A DNA stretch of 52,792 nucleotides from JAFGVL01 sp964546015 (GCA_964546015.1 CAZJHO010000008.1:1-52792), one strand, 5' to 3'; shown: positions 1 through 8,073, numbered from the stretch's first letter. Translations and numbers: made by a program. The notes: a model not told the origin generated them from the sequence alone.

Positions 1-49
1 GACCTTGAGATTACAAATCACATGCTCTAGCCAACTGAGCTAAAGAGGC
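1..49 (-). tRNA. tRNA-Thr (anticodon TGT), 5' half, cut by window edge
   Basis: Read on the minus strand from 49, the sequence gives a 7-base acceptor strand GCCTCTT, the TA linker, a D arm (GCTC, loop AGTTGGCTA, GAGC), then an anticodon arm with loop TTTGTAA, so the anticodon is TGT at 15-13 (threonine). The variable loop AGGTC is the last visible part; the T arm and the 3' acceptor strand lie outside the window. The anticodon stem TGTGA/TCTCA has one T-T mismatch at its middle pair. In Bacteroides-like genomes this position is followed by further tRNAs and tuf, so the missing part is probably the head of the tuf-secE-nusG region (inference). Confidence 0.9.
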
Positions 50-155
50 AAAAAATAATTGACTATTTAGCAATTTACACTTTACAAATTCTAAAAAAAA
101 GAACATAAATCACTAATAATCAACCTGTTCTTAATCTACACAAAAACCGATTGAA

Positions 156-188
156 AAGCCGTTTCAACAGAACCTGCTAAAACGGCTT
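156..188 (-). terminator. Hairpin downstream of hpf
   Basis: AAGCCGTTT (156-164) pairs perfectly with AAACGGCTT (180-188) around a 15-base loop. Read on the minus strand it follows the hpf stop and is followed by a short T run, so it can end the rpsU-xerC-hpf transcript. Its upstream arm begins where the tRNA promoter would start transcription, so the new transcript would probably lack a complete hairpin. Confidence 0.5.
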
Positions 189-189
189 G

Positions 190-220
190 CAAATGTATTG
201 CTTTTTTTTAATTAAGCAAA
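190..220 (-). promoter_or_regulatory. Bacteroidota-type promoter for the tRNA-Thr transcript
   Basis: On the minus strand TTTG (220-217) is separated by 19 bases from TACATTTG (197-190). This matches the known Bacteroides consensus TTTG-N19-TAnnTTTG. It points at the tRNA-Thr gene and leaves a leader of about 130 bases. It lies just downstream of the hpf stop codon. Confidence 0.75.
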
Positions 221-236
221 ATATTTATTTGATTTT

Positions 237-536
237 TTATTTCCCGTTTACTTTTTCTTTATGTTTAATAATTTGTTTTTCGATAGCTTCAACAGCCGTA
301 CCAATCGCTTCTTCAAATGTATCTGCAATTTTTGCTGCAAAAAATTCCATATTTTTTCCCTGAACTTTAACTTCTGCTTCTTTATTAGATACTGTTTCAG
401 GTTTTATTAATTTAAAATAAACATCGACGGACTGAATGTCGCCGGACATTTTTTCAAGTTTGTTGATTTTCTTTGTTGCATGAGCTTCCAATTGGTTCGA
501 AATGTCGAAACGAATCGCATGAATTTTAATGTCCAT
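237..536 (-). CDS. hpf: Ribosome hibernation-promoting factor, short form (HPF/RaiA family)
   Basis: A 99-residue protein with the beta-alpha-beta-beta-beta-alpha pattern of the HPF/RaiA family. It opens with the typical first strand (MDIKIHAIRFDIS), followed by a helix ending in KINKLEK and a C-terminal helix with DTFEEAIGTAVEAIEKQI. The family binds the decoding centre of the 30S subunit and silences ribosomes in stationary phase. The length matches short HPF (about 95-115 residues), so the C-terminal dimerisation domain of long HPF is absent. It starts 11 bases after the xerC stop and is the last gene of an rpsU-xerC-hpf transcript, linking ribosome function and dormancy. Confidence 0.93.
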   Translation of the reverse strand: MDIKIHAIRFDISNQLEAHATKKINKLEKMSGDIQSVDVYFKLIKPETVSNKEAEVKVQGKNMEFFAAKIADTFEEAIGTAVEAIEKQIIKHKEKVNGK

Positions 537-547
537 ATGTTATCCTC

Positions 548-1438
548 CTACTCTTTATGCCCGCCACGAGGATGGGCTTGTTTATAAATCTCTTTTAATT
601 GTTCGAAAGAAGTATGTGTGTAAACTTGTGTCGCGGCTAAATTTGCGTGTCCGAGCAGTTCTTTTACGGCATTCAAATCCGCACCATTGTTTAATAATAT
701 AGATGCAAATGTGTGTCTCAATTTATGCGGACTTAGCTTGGTTTGCGTACTTACTTGCGACATTGTATTGTGTACTATATTATAAATAAGTCGAGTATAA
801 ATAGGTTCGCCTGTTTTGCGCACAAATAAATATTCTGTCTTACCAATTTCAATATTTCGTTTTTGAATATATTCGGCTATCATCTCCATGATATGCTTTC
901 CAAGAGGAATGTGCCTTTCTTTATTGCGTTTACCAATCACTCGTAAAGAGTTTTTATGAAAATCGACATCGGAATCTTTTACCGCCACCAGTTCGGAAAC
1001 CCGAACGCCACTTTCATAAAAAAGATCAATAATCAGACGATTTCGGCAATCTTCAAACGAATTTCCGATTACAACATTCTCAAAAACGGCTTCCATTTCA
1101 TTTTCTTTAAAAAACACAGGGAGCGATTTGTTTGTTTTAGGAGAGATAATGTTTTTTGTCGGTGTTTGTTGAATAATGTTTTCGCGTATCAGAAATTTGT
1201 AAAACGATTTGAGTGCCGATAGTTTTCTATTTACGCTTCGGGCATTCATCCCGTTTGCCATTAATCCTACCATCCACAGTCGCACTTGAATCACATTAAC
1301 TTTATCCAAATCCTTTTCATCAAACTCAGTAAGTAAAAAAGACTGAAACTGTTCAATGTCATTTTTATACGACAAAACAGTATGGGAAGAATATGCTTTC
1401 TCATACTGTAGATATTGCAGAAATTTCTCGAGAAACAT
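548..1438 (-). CDS. xerC: Tyrosine recombinase XerC/XerD family, core chromosomal copy
   Basis: A 296-residue tyrosine recombinase. Residues 1-85 form the SAM-like core-binding domain. The catalytic domain has the full set of residues: R146 (GVRVSEL), K170, H238 and R241 (HKLRH), H264 (LLGH) and the nucleophile Y273 (TQVYTH). Xer proteins resolve chromosome dimers at dif. It sits between rpsU and hpf, a conserved arrangement in Bacteroides and relatives, so this is a housekeeping gene rather than a mobile-element integrase. Whether it acts as XerC or XerD cannot be told from this sequence alone. The start is an ATG and the upstream gene ends 68 bases away. Confidence 0.9.
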   Translation of the reverse strand: MFLEKFLQYLQYEKAYSSHTVLSYKNDIEQFQSFLLTEFDEKDLDKVNVIQVRLWMVGLMANGMNARSVNRKLSALKSFYKFLIRENIIQQTPTKNIISPKTNKSLPVFFKENEMEAVFENVVIGNSFEDCRNRLIIDLFYESGVRVSELVAVKDSDVDFHKNSLRVIGKRNKERHIPLGKHIMEMIAEYIQKRNIEIGKTEYLFVRKTGEPIYTRLIYNIVHNTMSQVSTQTKLSPHKLRHTFASILLNNGADLNAVKELLGHANLAATQVYTHTSFEQLKEIYKQAHPRGGHKE

Positions 1439-1506
1439 TAGTCTTCTTTTTTCTGCAACTAAGATAAGGATTTTTTAATTTAGAAACAAATCCTTTAGGG
1501 GAGATT

Positions 1507-1698
1507 TTATTCTGCTAAGCGTTGTAAATTTTGCACATAGATAGCGTGCTTCTTAGCTTCTCGCTTTGTAACTGAAGGTTTTTCGAATGCCTGACGACGA
1601 CGAAGCTCTTTTACAACGCCGGTTTTTTCATATTTGCGTTTGAATTTTTTCAATGCTCTTTCGATGTTTTCGCCTTCTTTTACAGGTACTACAATCAT
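1507..1698 (-). CDS. rpsU: 30S ribosomal protein S21
   Basis: The protein begins MIVVPVKEGENIERALKKFK, the standard N-terminus of S21. It has the central basic helix (KRKYEKTGVVKELRRR) and the C-terminal KREAKKHAIYVQ region, 63 residues in all. The frame is open for 13 more codons upstream, but that stretch (MTKIHYITYNLII) has no S21 match, so the start is placed at 1698. S21 sits on the 30S platform near the anti-Shine-Dalgarno end of 16S rRNA. First gene of the rpsU-xerC-hpf unit, with its own promoter 50 bases upstream. Confidence 0.95.
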   Translation of the reverse strand: MIVVPVKEGENIERALKKFKRKYEKTGVVKELRRRQAFEKPSVTKREAKKHAIYVQNLQRLAE

Positions 1699-1747
1699 GA
1701 TAATTAAGTTATAAGTTATATAATGAATTTTAGTCAAAAATGGGTTG

Positions 1748-1778
1748 CAAAAATAGGAGTTTCTTTTTGATTTGCAAA
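1748..1778 (-). promoter_or_regulatory. Promoter of the rpsU-xerC-hpf unit
   Basis: On the minus strand TTTG (1778-1775) is followed after exactly 19 bases by TATTTTTG (1755-1748), a close match to the Bacteroides promoter consensus. The predicted leader before rpsU is about 45 bases. The promoter lies in the short gap after the ABC-F gene. Confidence 0.75.
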
Positions 1779-1803
1779 ATATTGAAAGAAAATAAGTTTC
1801 AAA

Positions 1804-3420
1804 CTATCCGTTATATTTCTTTTCGCGAAGTTCTTTAATATCCTCGCGGGTAATATATTCGTCGTATTCCATTTGCTTATCGATAGCGCCATTTGGTGTA
1901 AGTTCGATAATGCGGTTACAAACGGTTTGTACAAACTCGTGGTCATGCGAAGAAAACAGAACATTACCTTTAAAATTCTTCAAGGTATTGTTGAATGCCT
2001 GTATCGATTCCATATCCAGGTGGTTGGTTGGCGAATCGAGCACTAAGCAGTTGGCATTTTTCAACATCATTTTGGCAATCATACAACGCATTTTCTCGCC
2101 TCCCGAAAGCACCGACGCTTTCTTTTGGGTTTCTTCGCCCGAAAAAAGCATTTTGCCTAAATAACTTTTCAGGTAAACTTCATTCGTATCTGACGAGAAT
2201 TGTGCCAACCAATCGACCAAATTATATTCGGTATTGAAAAAGCCGGAATTGTCAAGCGGCAAGTAAGCAGGCGTAATAGTCGTTCCCCATGAGAATTTTC
2301 CGGTATCGGGTTTTAGTTTTCCATCCAAAATTTCAAATAGAGCTGTCATCGCGCGTGGGTCTTTGGATAAAAACGCTACTTTATCGTCTTTTTCTACAGT
2401 AAATGAAACATCTTTGAAAAGCACATCGCCTTCCATCGATGCTGCCAAATCGTGTACTTCGAGAATAATATTTCCAGGGTCGCGATCCATAGTAAATATA
2501 ATGCCCGGATACCGACGAGATGACGGTTTAATTTCCTCAATATTAATTTTTTCGAGCATCTTTTTACGGCTAGTCGCTTGTTTCGATTTAGATGCATTAG
2601 CAGAGAAACGGGCGATAAATTCCAACAGTTCGGCGCGTTTTTCTTCCGCTTTTTTGTTTTGTTGTGATTGCTGGCGAAGCGCTAACTGGCTTGACTCATA
2701 CCAAAAAGTGTAGTTACCTGAATAAATTTCGGCTTTATTGTAGTCGATATCTACCATGTGCGTACACACGCTATCAAGGAAGTGGCGGTCGTGCGACACA
2801 ACTAACACTGTATTTTCGTATGTAGAAAGATAATCTTCGAGCCAAGTGATGGTTTCGAGGTCAAGGTCGTTGGTAGGCTCATCGAGCAACAAGTTGTCGG
2901 GGTTTCCGAATAAGGCACGCGCAAGGAGCACACGCACTTTTTGGTTTCCGCTCAATTCTTTCATCAACACTTGGTGAAATTCTTCTTTAATGCCCAAACC
3001 GCTCAACAAAGAAGCTGCATCGCTTTCGGCATTCCAACCTTCCATTTCGGCAAATTTCTCTTCGAGCTCGGAAGCGCGAATACCGTCTTCGTCCGAAAAA
3101 TCAGGCTTAGCGTACAACGCGTCTTTTTCTTCCATTATTTTCCAAAGCGTGGTATGACCCATAATAACGGTTTGCAACACAGGAATTTCGTCGAACTCAA
3201 AGTGGTTTTGCTTTAATACCGACAGGCGTTCGCCTTTTTCCATGTGAATATGCCCTTTGGTAGGTTGCACTTCACCGCTAATGGCACGAAGCAAAGTCGA
3301 TTTTCCGGCGCCGTTGGCACCGATTATCCCGTAACAATTGCCGGGTGTAAATTTCAAATTTACATCCTGAAATAAAATGCGTTTGCCAAACTGAATGGCG
3401 AGATTGGATACTGTAATCAT
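1804..3420 (-). CDS. ABC-F family ATPase, YbiT-like
   Basis: A soluble 538-residue protein with two ABC domains and no membrane segments, which is the ABC-F layout; sequence and length are closest to YbiT. NBD1 is intact: Walker A GANGAGKS (34-41), signature LSGNQ (156-160), Walker B LLLDEPTND (177-185) and H-loop SHD (209-211). The basic inter-domain linker spans about 245-305. NBD2 keeps the signature LSGGE (438-442) and SHD, but its Walker A position reads LSKDPRAM (351-358) and the Walker B glutamate is a serine (LDSPTNHLD, S463). So only one composite site seems able to bind and hydrolyse ATP normally. ABC-F proteins act on the ribosomal E site; a specific role here is not shown. Confidence 0.9.
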   Translation of the reverse strand: MITVSNLAIQFGKRILFQDVNLKFTPGNCYGIIGANGAGKSTLLRAISGEVQPTKGHIHMEKGERLSVLKQNHFEFDEIPVLQTVIMGHTTLWKIMEEKDALYAKPDFSDEDGIRASELEEKFAEMEGWNAESDAASLLSGLGIKEEFHQVLMKELSGNQKVRVLLARALFGNPDNLLLDEPTNDLDLETITWLEDYLSTYENTVLVVSHDRHFLDSVCTHMVDIDYNKAEIYSGNYTFWYESSQLALRQQSQQNKKAEEKRAELLEFIARFSANASKSKQATSRKKMLEKINIEEIKPSSRRYPGIIFTMDRDPGNIILEVHDLAASMEGDVLFKDVSFTVEKDDKVAFLSKDPRAMTALFEILDGKLKPDTGKFSWGTTITPAYLPLDNSGFFNTEYNLVDWLAQFSSDTNEVYLKSYLGKMLFSGEETQKKASVLSGGEKMRCMIAKMMLKNANCLVLDSPTNHLDMESIQAFNNTLKNFKGNVLFSSHDHEFVQTVCNRIIELTPNGAIDKQMEYDEYITREDIKELREKKYNG

Positions 3421-3505
3421 TCTTTTTTAGTTAACAAGTGGACGAGTAAACGAGTGGACAAGATTTACTCGTTTCCCATTTCTGATTTTTGGGGGTGCAA
3501 AGGTA
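3421..3505 (-). promoter_or_regulatory. ABC-F promoter box and structured leader
   Basis: On the minus strand TACCTTTG (3505-3498) matches the Bacteroidota -7 element; no clear TTTG lies at the usual distance upstream. The leader of about 75 bases holds an inverted repeat, ACGAGTAAA (3442-3450) against TTTACTCGT (3464-3472), inside a run of related words (AAGTGGACGAG, GAGTGGACAAG). The rest of the 317-base gap up to 3737 shows only AT-rich sequence and the box for the NUDIX gene. Confidence 0.5.
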
Positions 3506-3703
3506 CGAAATAAATATGAAGTAAACCACATAAGAATATAGTTTATCAATTTGAATGGTTTTCCTCCATTTTTTGACCAACGATAATAAATCTTTATAAC
3601 AAAAACCCTTAGTTCAAAATATATCGGCTTCTTTTTTTATTATTTTTATGTACTCATTTAGGATTCTGCCTTACTTTATATAGTTACCAAAGTTTTATTC
3701 TAT

Positions 3704-3711
3704 TATCTTCG
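3704..3711 (+). promoter_or_regulatory. Probable -7 box of the NUDIX gene
   Basis: TATCTTCG followed by CA resembles the Bacteroidota -7 element TAnnTTTG with one mismatch. It lies 26 bases before the ATG. No good TTTG is seen at the -33 distance, so the call is tentative. Confidence 0.4.
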
Positions 3712-3737
3712 CAATAATTATTAATTGTGCAGAAAAA

Positions 3738-4268
3738 ATGAATCATCATCCTCTTTCATTATTTACTCACTGCCCCAAATGTGGAAACATTCATTTTGAG
3801 GTAAATGACAAAAAATCTAAAAAATGTACTGTTTGCAAATTTGTTTATTATTTGAATCCATCGGCTTCGGTGGGAGGATTTATTGTTAACTCGACGAACG
3901 AAATGTTGGTTTGCCGCCGTGCCGAAGAACCGGTAAAAAACACTTTGGATGTTCCGGGAGGATTTGTTGATATGTATGAGTCGGCAGAAGAAGCCTTGGT
4001 GCGGGAAATAAAAGAAGAGTTGAAACTTGATGTTATCGAATCGAATTTTTTATTTTCCTTGCCGAATACTTATCGTTTTTCAGGATTTGATGTACCTACT
4101 CTTGATTTGTTTTTTCAGTGCAAAGTAGCTTCATTCGAAACAATGAAGCCAACTGATGATGTTTCGGAAGCATTTTTTATTCCTATCATAGAAGTTAATC
4201 CTGACGATTTCGGTTTAGATTCTGTACGAAAAGCAGTTGAGATATTCAAGCAACAATTTACTCCTTAA
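3738..4268 (+). CDS. NUDIX hydrolase with N-terminal zinc ribbon
   Basis: A 176-residue protein. Residues 14-36 carry two CxxC pairs (CPKCG and CTVCK) forming a zinc ribbon like that of NADH pyrophosphatase NudC. The NUDIX box begins at GGFVDMYES and continues through REIKEELKLD; it keeps the metal-binding REUxEE core, but the late glycine of the consensus is a lysine. The family cleaves nucleoside diphosphates linked to another moiety; the substrate (NADH, ADP-ribose, capped RNA or other) cannot be told from sequence. The gene stands alone on the plus strand and its 3' end overlaps the convergent TPR gene by 11 bases. Confidence 0.85.
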   Translation: MNHHPLSLFTHCPKCGNIHFEVNDKKSKKCTVCKFVYYLNPSASVGGFIVNSTNEMLVCRRAEEPVKNTLDVPGGFVDMYESAEEALVREIKEELKLDVIESNFLFSLPNTYRFSGFDVPTLDLFFQCKVASFETMKPTDDVSEAFFIPIIEVNPDDFGLDSVRKAVEIFKQQFTP

Positions 4269-5991
4269 TATAAGTTCTTGTTTCTATTTTTTTGAGTAAA
4301 ACAGTCGATTCGTTTCCGGCATCTTTGGATTTTTCCCAATATTCAACAGCATCGTCTGTTTCGCCATTAAAGTAAAGAATATCTCCGCAATGTTCAAGAA
4401 TAACATCGTTATTTATTCCGCCTTTATCTATTGCCTGCAAAATATACATTTTGGCTAACACATAGTTTTTTTGCTTAAAAAATACCCATGCATAGGTATC
4501 TAAATAAGTAGGTTCGTTCGGATATGCTTGTACGGTTTTCCCACTCATTTCTTCGGCTTTAGCTAAATCTTTTTCGGCTAAAGACAAATAATATGCATAA
4601 TTATTCAATAATAAAATATTATTCGGGTCTAATTGGTATGCTTTTTCATAATACACAAATGCCTCATCCATATTTTTCATTTCTGCATACAAATCGGCAA
4701 TACTCATTGTTAAGAGCAAAACAATATACCGATCATCCTGACCTGTTTTTTCCAAACCGACCTTATAAGCTTCAATTGCTTTTTCATATTCTTTTTGATG
4801 GATAAAAGCAAGTCCTCTATAATAATAGAACGAATTTTCATCCGGGAAATTTTCTATTGCTTCATCAATAGTTACAATCATCCGGTCAGTACTATCTTGA
4901 GAAGCGTATAACTTAATAAGCTCCATCCATGGTTCTTTGCTTTGAGGATTTAATTGAATCAACTTACGAAGTTCCGACTCAGCCTCATAGTTCCGCTCTT
5001 GTATGAGTAAAAATGATGCATAATAAGAGTGTAACAATTCATTTTCAGGATATTGAGAAAGCAACTCTTGCAAATAATTTTCAGCATCAATTACGCTCTG
5101 ATTTTCTTGCGACATAAATTGAGTTAACATTCTTATTTTATCTTCAACATCAATTTGAGCATCTTGCATCGTTTTTGAAAACTGCATTCGTGCCGAAACA
5201 GAATCATTAACTGCTAAATAATAAGCATATAAAGTGGCTGATACCACACCATTCTCCGGATTCTTTTTCTCCAAATCTTTAAGTAAATCCAATGCTTGTT
5301 GCGGCTTTTTGTCTTCTAAGTAAACTCCGGCTAATAATAACTGATACTTCAACTCGTAAGGATGTTTCTTTATCAATTGTTGAATTTCATTAATGGCTTT
5401 TTTATCTTTACCAAGGGCCTTATACAAGCGATATTTTTCAAAAGATAATTCTTCTACCACTCCAATTTTTTCTTCAACTTTATCTAAATAATAAATACTT
5501 TTCTTCAAATCTCCTATTTGCCGATAAAGCGATGCCAACATATAAAAAACCTTTTCTTGCTCCTTATGATTGCGGACAATATCTTCGTACACAGCAATAG
5601 CTTTATTAAATTCGTTATTTTTTATACAAAGCTCGGCATAACCCATTTTATACCAGCTATTATCGGGATTGAGATTGGTTGCCATCAACATGAATTGCAT
5701 TGCCCTGCTTACATCACCCATGGCAGTATAAATAAGAGAAAACTCATTGGCTACTCCAGCATTCGACGGATTTATGTAATAACACTCTGTCAATAAATCG
5801 ACAGCTTGAGCATAATTTCCCTGCTGGCGTTGTTTTACGGCTTCGTAAAAGTAATAGTCCAACTTTCGCTGATCTGGTACCGATACAGTGGCTTTATCTG
5901 CTTTTTTTTGTACAACTTTCTTTGCTGAAACAGGCACACAAGATAAAGTTACAAACAATAATATAATAGATATGGAAACAGTTTTTTTCAT
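4258..5991 (-). CDS. Exported tetratricopeptide-repeat protein
   Basis: A 577-residue protein from the ATG at 5991, chosen because it gives a signal peptide (MKKTVSISIILLFVTLS, then CVPVSA) and begins just after dut. The body is a run of about twelve TPR units of 34 residues, with recurring YEKAYQLDPNN, AIAVYEDIVR and NPENGV type motifs. It probably acts in the periplasm as a protein-interaction scaffold. It lies 13 bases after dut, as in Bacteroides, where dut is followed by a TPR protein, a DUF4292 lipoprotein and a murein hydrolase activator. Here the last two are absent and a convergent NUDIX gene takes their place. Confidence 0.8.
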   Translation of the reverse strand: MKKTVSISIILLFVTLSCVPVSAKKVVQKKADKATVSVPDQRKLDYYFYEAVKQRQQGNYAQAVDLLTECYYINPSNAGVANEFSLIYTAMGDVSRAMQFMLMATNLNPDNSWYKMGYAELCIKNNEFNKAIAVYEDIVRNHKEQEKVFYMLASLYRQIGDLKKSIYYLDKVEEKIGVVEELSFEKYRLYKALGKDKKAINEIQQLIKKHPYELKYQLLLAGVYLEDKKPQQALDLLKDLEKKNPENGVVSATLYAYYLAVNDSVSARMQFSKTMQDAQIDVEDKIRMLTQFMSQENQSVIDAENYLQELLSQYPENELLHSYYASFLLIQERNYEAESELRKLIQLNPQSKEPWMELIKLYASQDSTDRMIVTIDEAIENFPDENSFYYYRGLAFIHQKEYEKAIEAYKVGLEKTGQDDRYIVLLLTMSIADLYAEMKNMDEAFVYYEKAYQLDPNNILLLNNYAYYLSLAEKDLAKAEEMSGKTVQAYPNEPTYLDTYAWVFFKQKNYVLAKMYILQAIDKGGINNDVILEHCGDILYFNGETDDAVEYWEKSKDAGNESTVLLKKIETRTYIKE

Positions 5992-6004
5992 GCGTATGTT
6001 TAAT

Positions 6005-6442
6005 TCATTTTTTTCCGGTATGTCCAAATCCTCCGGCACCCCGCTCAGTTTCTTCGAGCGAACCGACAAGCATCCATTGTACATGCTCATGCCTGGCAAT
6101 TACCATTTGGCAGATGCGTTCTCCGTCAACTATCTCGAAATCTTCGTTAGATAAATTTACCAAAATCACACTGATTTCTCCGCGGTAATCAGCATCGATA
6201 GTTCCCGGCGAGTTAAGCACGGTAATTCCTTTTTTAAGTGCCAATCCGCTTCGGGGACGAATTTGGGCTTCGTATCCCGCAGGCAATTCAATAAATAATC
6301 CGGTAGGAATTAATTTTCGCTCCAAAGGTTTCAGCACAATATTTTGCTCCAAATTAGCACGCAAATCCATTCCAGCCGAAAGCGCTGTTGCATACTCCGG
6401 CAAAATATGTTTTGATTTATTCACAATATTGATTGTCATCAT
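6005..6442 (-). CDS. dut: Deoxyuridine 5'-triphosphate nucleotidohydrolase (dUTPase)
   Basis: About 145 residues from the ATG pair at 6442/6439; the open frame runs 36 codons further upstream but without family similarity. All five trimeric dUTPase motifs are visible: AGMDLRA, PRSGLALKKG, GTIDADYRGEI, ERICQMVIA and the C-terminal arm RGAGGFGHTG (usually GST/GSTG, here H). The enzyme hydrolyses dUTP to dUMP and pyrophosphate, keeping uracil out of DNA and supplying dTMP synthesis. It is cotranscribed with the downstream TPR gene. Confidence 0.95.
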   Translation of the reverse strand: MMTINIVNKSKHILPEYATALSAGMDLRANLEQNIVLKPLERKLIPTGLFIELPAGYEAQIRPRSGLALKKGITVLNSPGTIDADYRGEISVILVNLSNEDFEIVDGERICQMVIARHEHVQWMLVGSLEETERGAGGFGHTGKK

Positions 6443-6617
6443 ATAAGAGATTCTTTTAAGTTTTAATAATTTTATCTGCGAAAATACTATATTTTTTTTC
6501 TTCGCGATAGGTTTACTTTGAAGTAATGTATTTTTTGCCCACTTTTGCAAACAATTACGAAACTTATAACTTGTAATTTGTAGATTAAATTTATAATTCT
6601 TAATTGATAATTATTAT

Positions 6618-7238
6618 ATGTGGCAATTATTTGTAGGCAGTTTTGCTCTCAGTATTATACATGCTCTTATTCCGAACCATTGGTTGCCTTTAGTGGCTAT
6701 TGCTAAAACCGAGAGATGGAATTCCCACCAAACAGTCGTTGCTGCTTTTGCGACAAGTTTGGCACATATGATAAGTACGATTCTTGTTGGAGTCTTGGTT
6801 GGTTATATAGGCGTAAGATTATCCGAAAAATACGATTTTATCACACACTATGTCGCACCAAGTATTTTAGTTGTTATAGGGATCATATTTTTAGCATCGG
6901 ATCTTATTTCTACAAAAAAACACGAGCACAAATTTCGGATTGATACTAAAAAAGGGCGTATTGCAATTATAGCTTCTCTCTGCATTGCTATGTTTCTTAC
7001 TCCTTGTTTGGAAATTGATGTATATTATTTTCAGGCTGCTACATTAGGGTGGGTTGGGATTGCACTTGTTTCGGTTGTGTATTTGGTAGTTACTATGTCG
7101 AGTATCGTCGGGTTAGTTTATCTCGGATTTAAAGGATTAATGCGATTTAATACTCATTTTTTGGAACATCACGCCAAAAGTATTACCGGAGTTATATTAA
7201 TTGCATTGGGGATAGTTAGTTATTTCGTCGAATTTTAA
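6618..7238 (+). CDS. Polytopic membrane protein, NicO/UreH-like transporter candidate
   Basis: A 206-residue protein with about six hydrophobic segments. The first helix holds HALIPNHWLPL, similar to the HAxxPDHW motif of NicO/RcnA and UreH-type metal transporters, followed by a second histidine-containing helix (SLAHMISTILVG). A later segment contains LTPCLEID, with a Pro-Cys pair in the membrane. A histidine/lysine-rich loop (KKHEHKFR) separates the halves. These features suggest transition-metal transport, but the first motif has Asn in place of Asp and no metal gene is nearby. It ends 4 bases before the DUF3943 gene, so the two are likely cotranscribed. Confidence 0.6.
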   Translation: MWQLFVGSFALSIIHALIPNHWLPLVAIAKTERWNSHQTVVAAFATSLAHMISTILVGVLVGYIGVRLSEKYDFITHYVAPSILVVIGIIFLASDLISTKKHEHKFRIDTKKGRIAIIASLCIAMFLTPCLEIDVYYFQAATLGWVGIALVSVVYLVVTMSSIVGLVYLGFKGLMRFNTHFLEHHAKSITGVILIALGIVSYFVEF

Positions 7239-7242
7239 ATAT

Positions 7243-8031
7243 ATGAAACGATATATTTTTCTATTTTTTTTATTCTCAATTCTAAACATTAATGCGCAAA
7301 ATCATGAAACAAAAAGTGTTTCGTTTTTACCGCAACAAGATTCTGCTTTATTTTTTTTACATATACAGTCGGATAGTATCCCTTCAAGTATTGTGATACC
7401 TGATGTAAAACCTCCTCGCGATTGGGGTCGTTTAGGTATTTGTACAAGTATGTATTGGGGAACAACCGTGGCAGCTTTCGGCATCTTATGGTTCTCTCCA
7501 GAAAGTTTCTCAAACTGGGATAAAGAAGAAATTAGAAGAGAAGGTATCTTCAAAAAATGGAAAGAAAATGTGAAAAAAAGTCCTGTATGGGATGAGGATG
7601 ATTTTTTTCTGAACTATGTGACCCATCCACTTGCCGGTGGTATTTATTACATGACTGCCCGTACTAATAATTTCACCATCGTTGAGTCTTTTATTTACAG
7701 CACCCTTATGTCCACTTTTTTCTGGGAATATGGTGTAGAATCTTTTGCCGAAATTCCTTCGTATCAAGATTTGATTGTTACGCCAATTACAGGTTCCATT
7801 ATGGGCGAAGGTTTCCATATTGCTAAAAAAGCAATACAGAAAAATCATAATCGCATTTTAGGCTGTCGATTTGCCGGCGAAGCAGCAATGTTTTTGATGG
7901 ATCCGTTTAACCAGATTCTTGATTGGTGCGGCTATAAAGGTGTAAATGCACAAGCTAATTTAGCCCCGGTAAGTATAAATCCTACGACTGGATCACCCGT
8001 TTGGGGCATTAATTTTAGCATGAGATTTTGA
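7243..8031 (+). CDS. DUF3943 domain protein, exported
   Basis: A 262-residue protein with a signal peptide (MKRYIFLFFLFSILNINAQ). From about residue 60 to the end it matches the pattern of DUF3943: DWGRLG near the start, THPLAGGIYYMTAR, FWEYGVESFAEIPSYQDLIVTP and IMGEGFHIAKK. The function of the family is unknown; it is common in Bacteroidota, often with two or three hydrophobic stretches and a C-terminal strand (GINFSMRF) that fits outer-membrane insertion. The gap of 4 bases from the upstream transporter suggests a shared role in the envelope. Confidence 0.75.
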   Translation: MKRYIFLFFLFSILNINAQNHETKSVSFLPQQDSALFFLHIQSDSIPSSIVIPDVKPPRDWGRLGICTSMYWGTTVAAFGILWFSPESFSNWDKEEIRREGIFKKWKENVKKSPVWDEDDFFLNYVTHPLAGGIYYMTARTNNFTIVESFIYSTLMSTFFWEYGVESFAEIPSYQDLIVTPITGSIMGEGFHIAKKAIQKNHNRILGCRFAGEAAMFLMDPFNQILDWCGYKGVNAQANLAPVSINPTTGSPVWGINFSMRF

Positions 8032-8065
8032 TTAAAGAAATTATTTTCCCAATACAAAACTTCAC

Positions 8066-8073
8066 TATATTTG
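8066..8073 (+). promoter_or_regulatory. -7 promoter box for the small exported protein
   Basis: TATATTTG followed by TA matches the Bacteroidota -7 consensus and lies 21 bases before the ATG at 8095. No clear -33 TTTG is seen. Confidence 0.5.

Noticed and set aside
956..1222. Plus-strand frames lying inside xerC, the ABC-F gene, recG, the antiporter and others.
   Set aside because: They are antisense shadows of well-supported genes and show no family motifs or promoters.
548..1438. A tyrosine recombinase near the left edge could mark a second mobile element.
   Set aside because: It sits between rpsU and hpf, a conserved housekeeping position, and has the size and motifs of a Xer recombinase with no att-like repeats around it.
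1466..1495. Hairpin AAGGATTT/AAATCCTT between rpsU and xerC as a terminator.
   Set aside because: The stem is only 8 bases and no T run follows on the minus strand, so at most it is a weak processing site.
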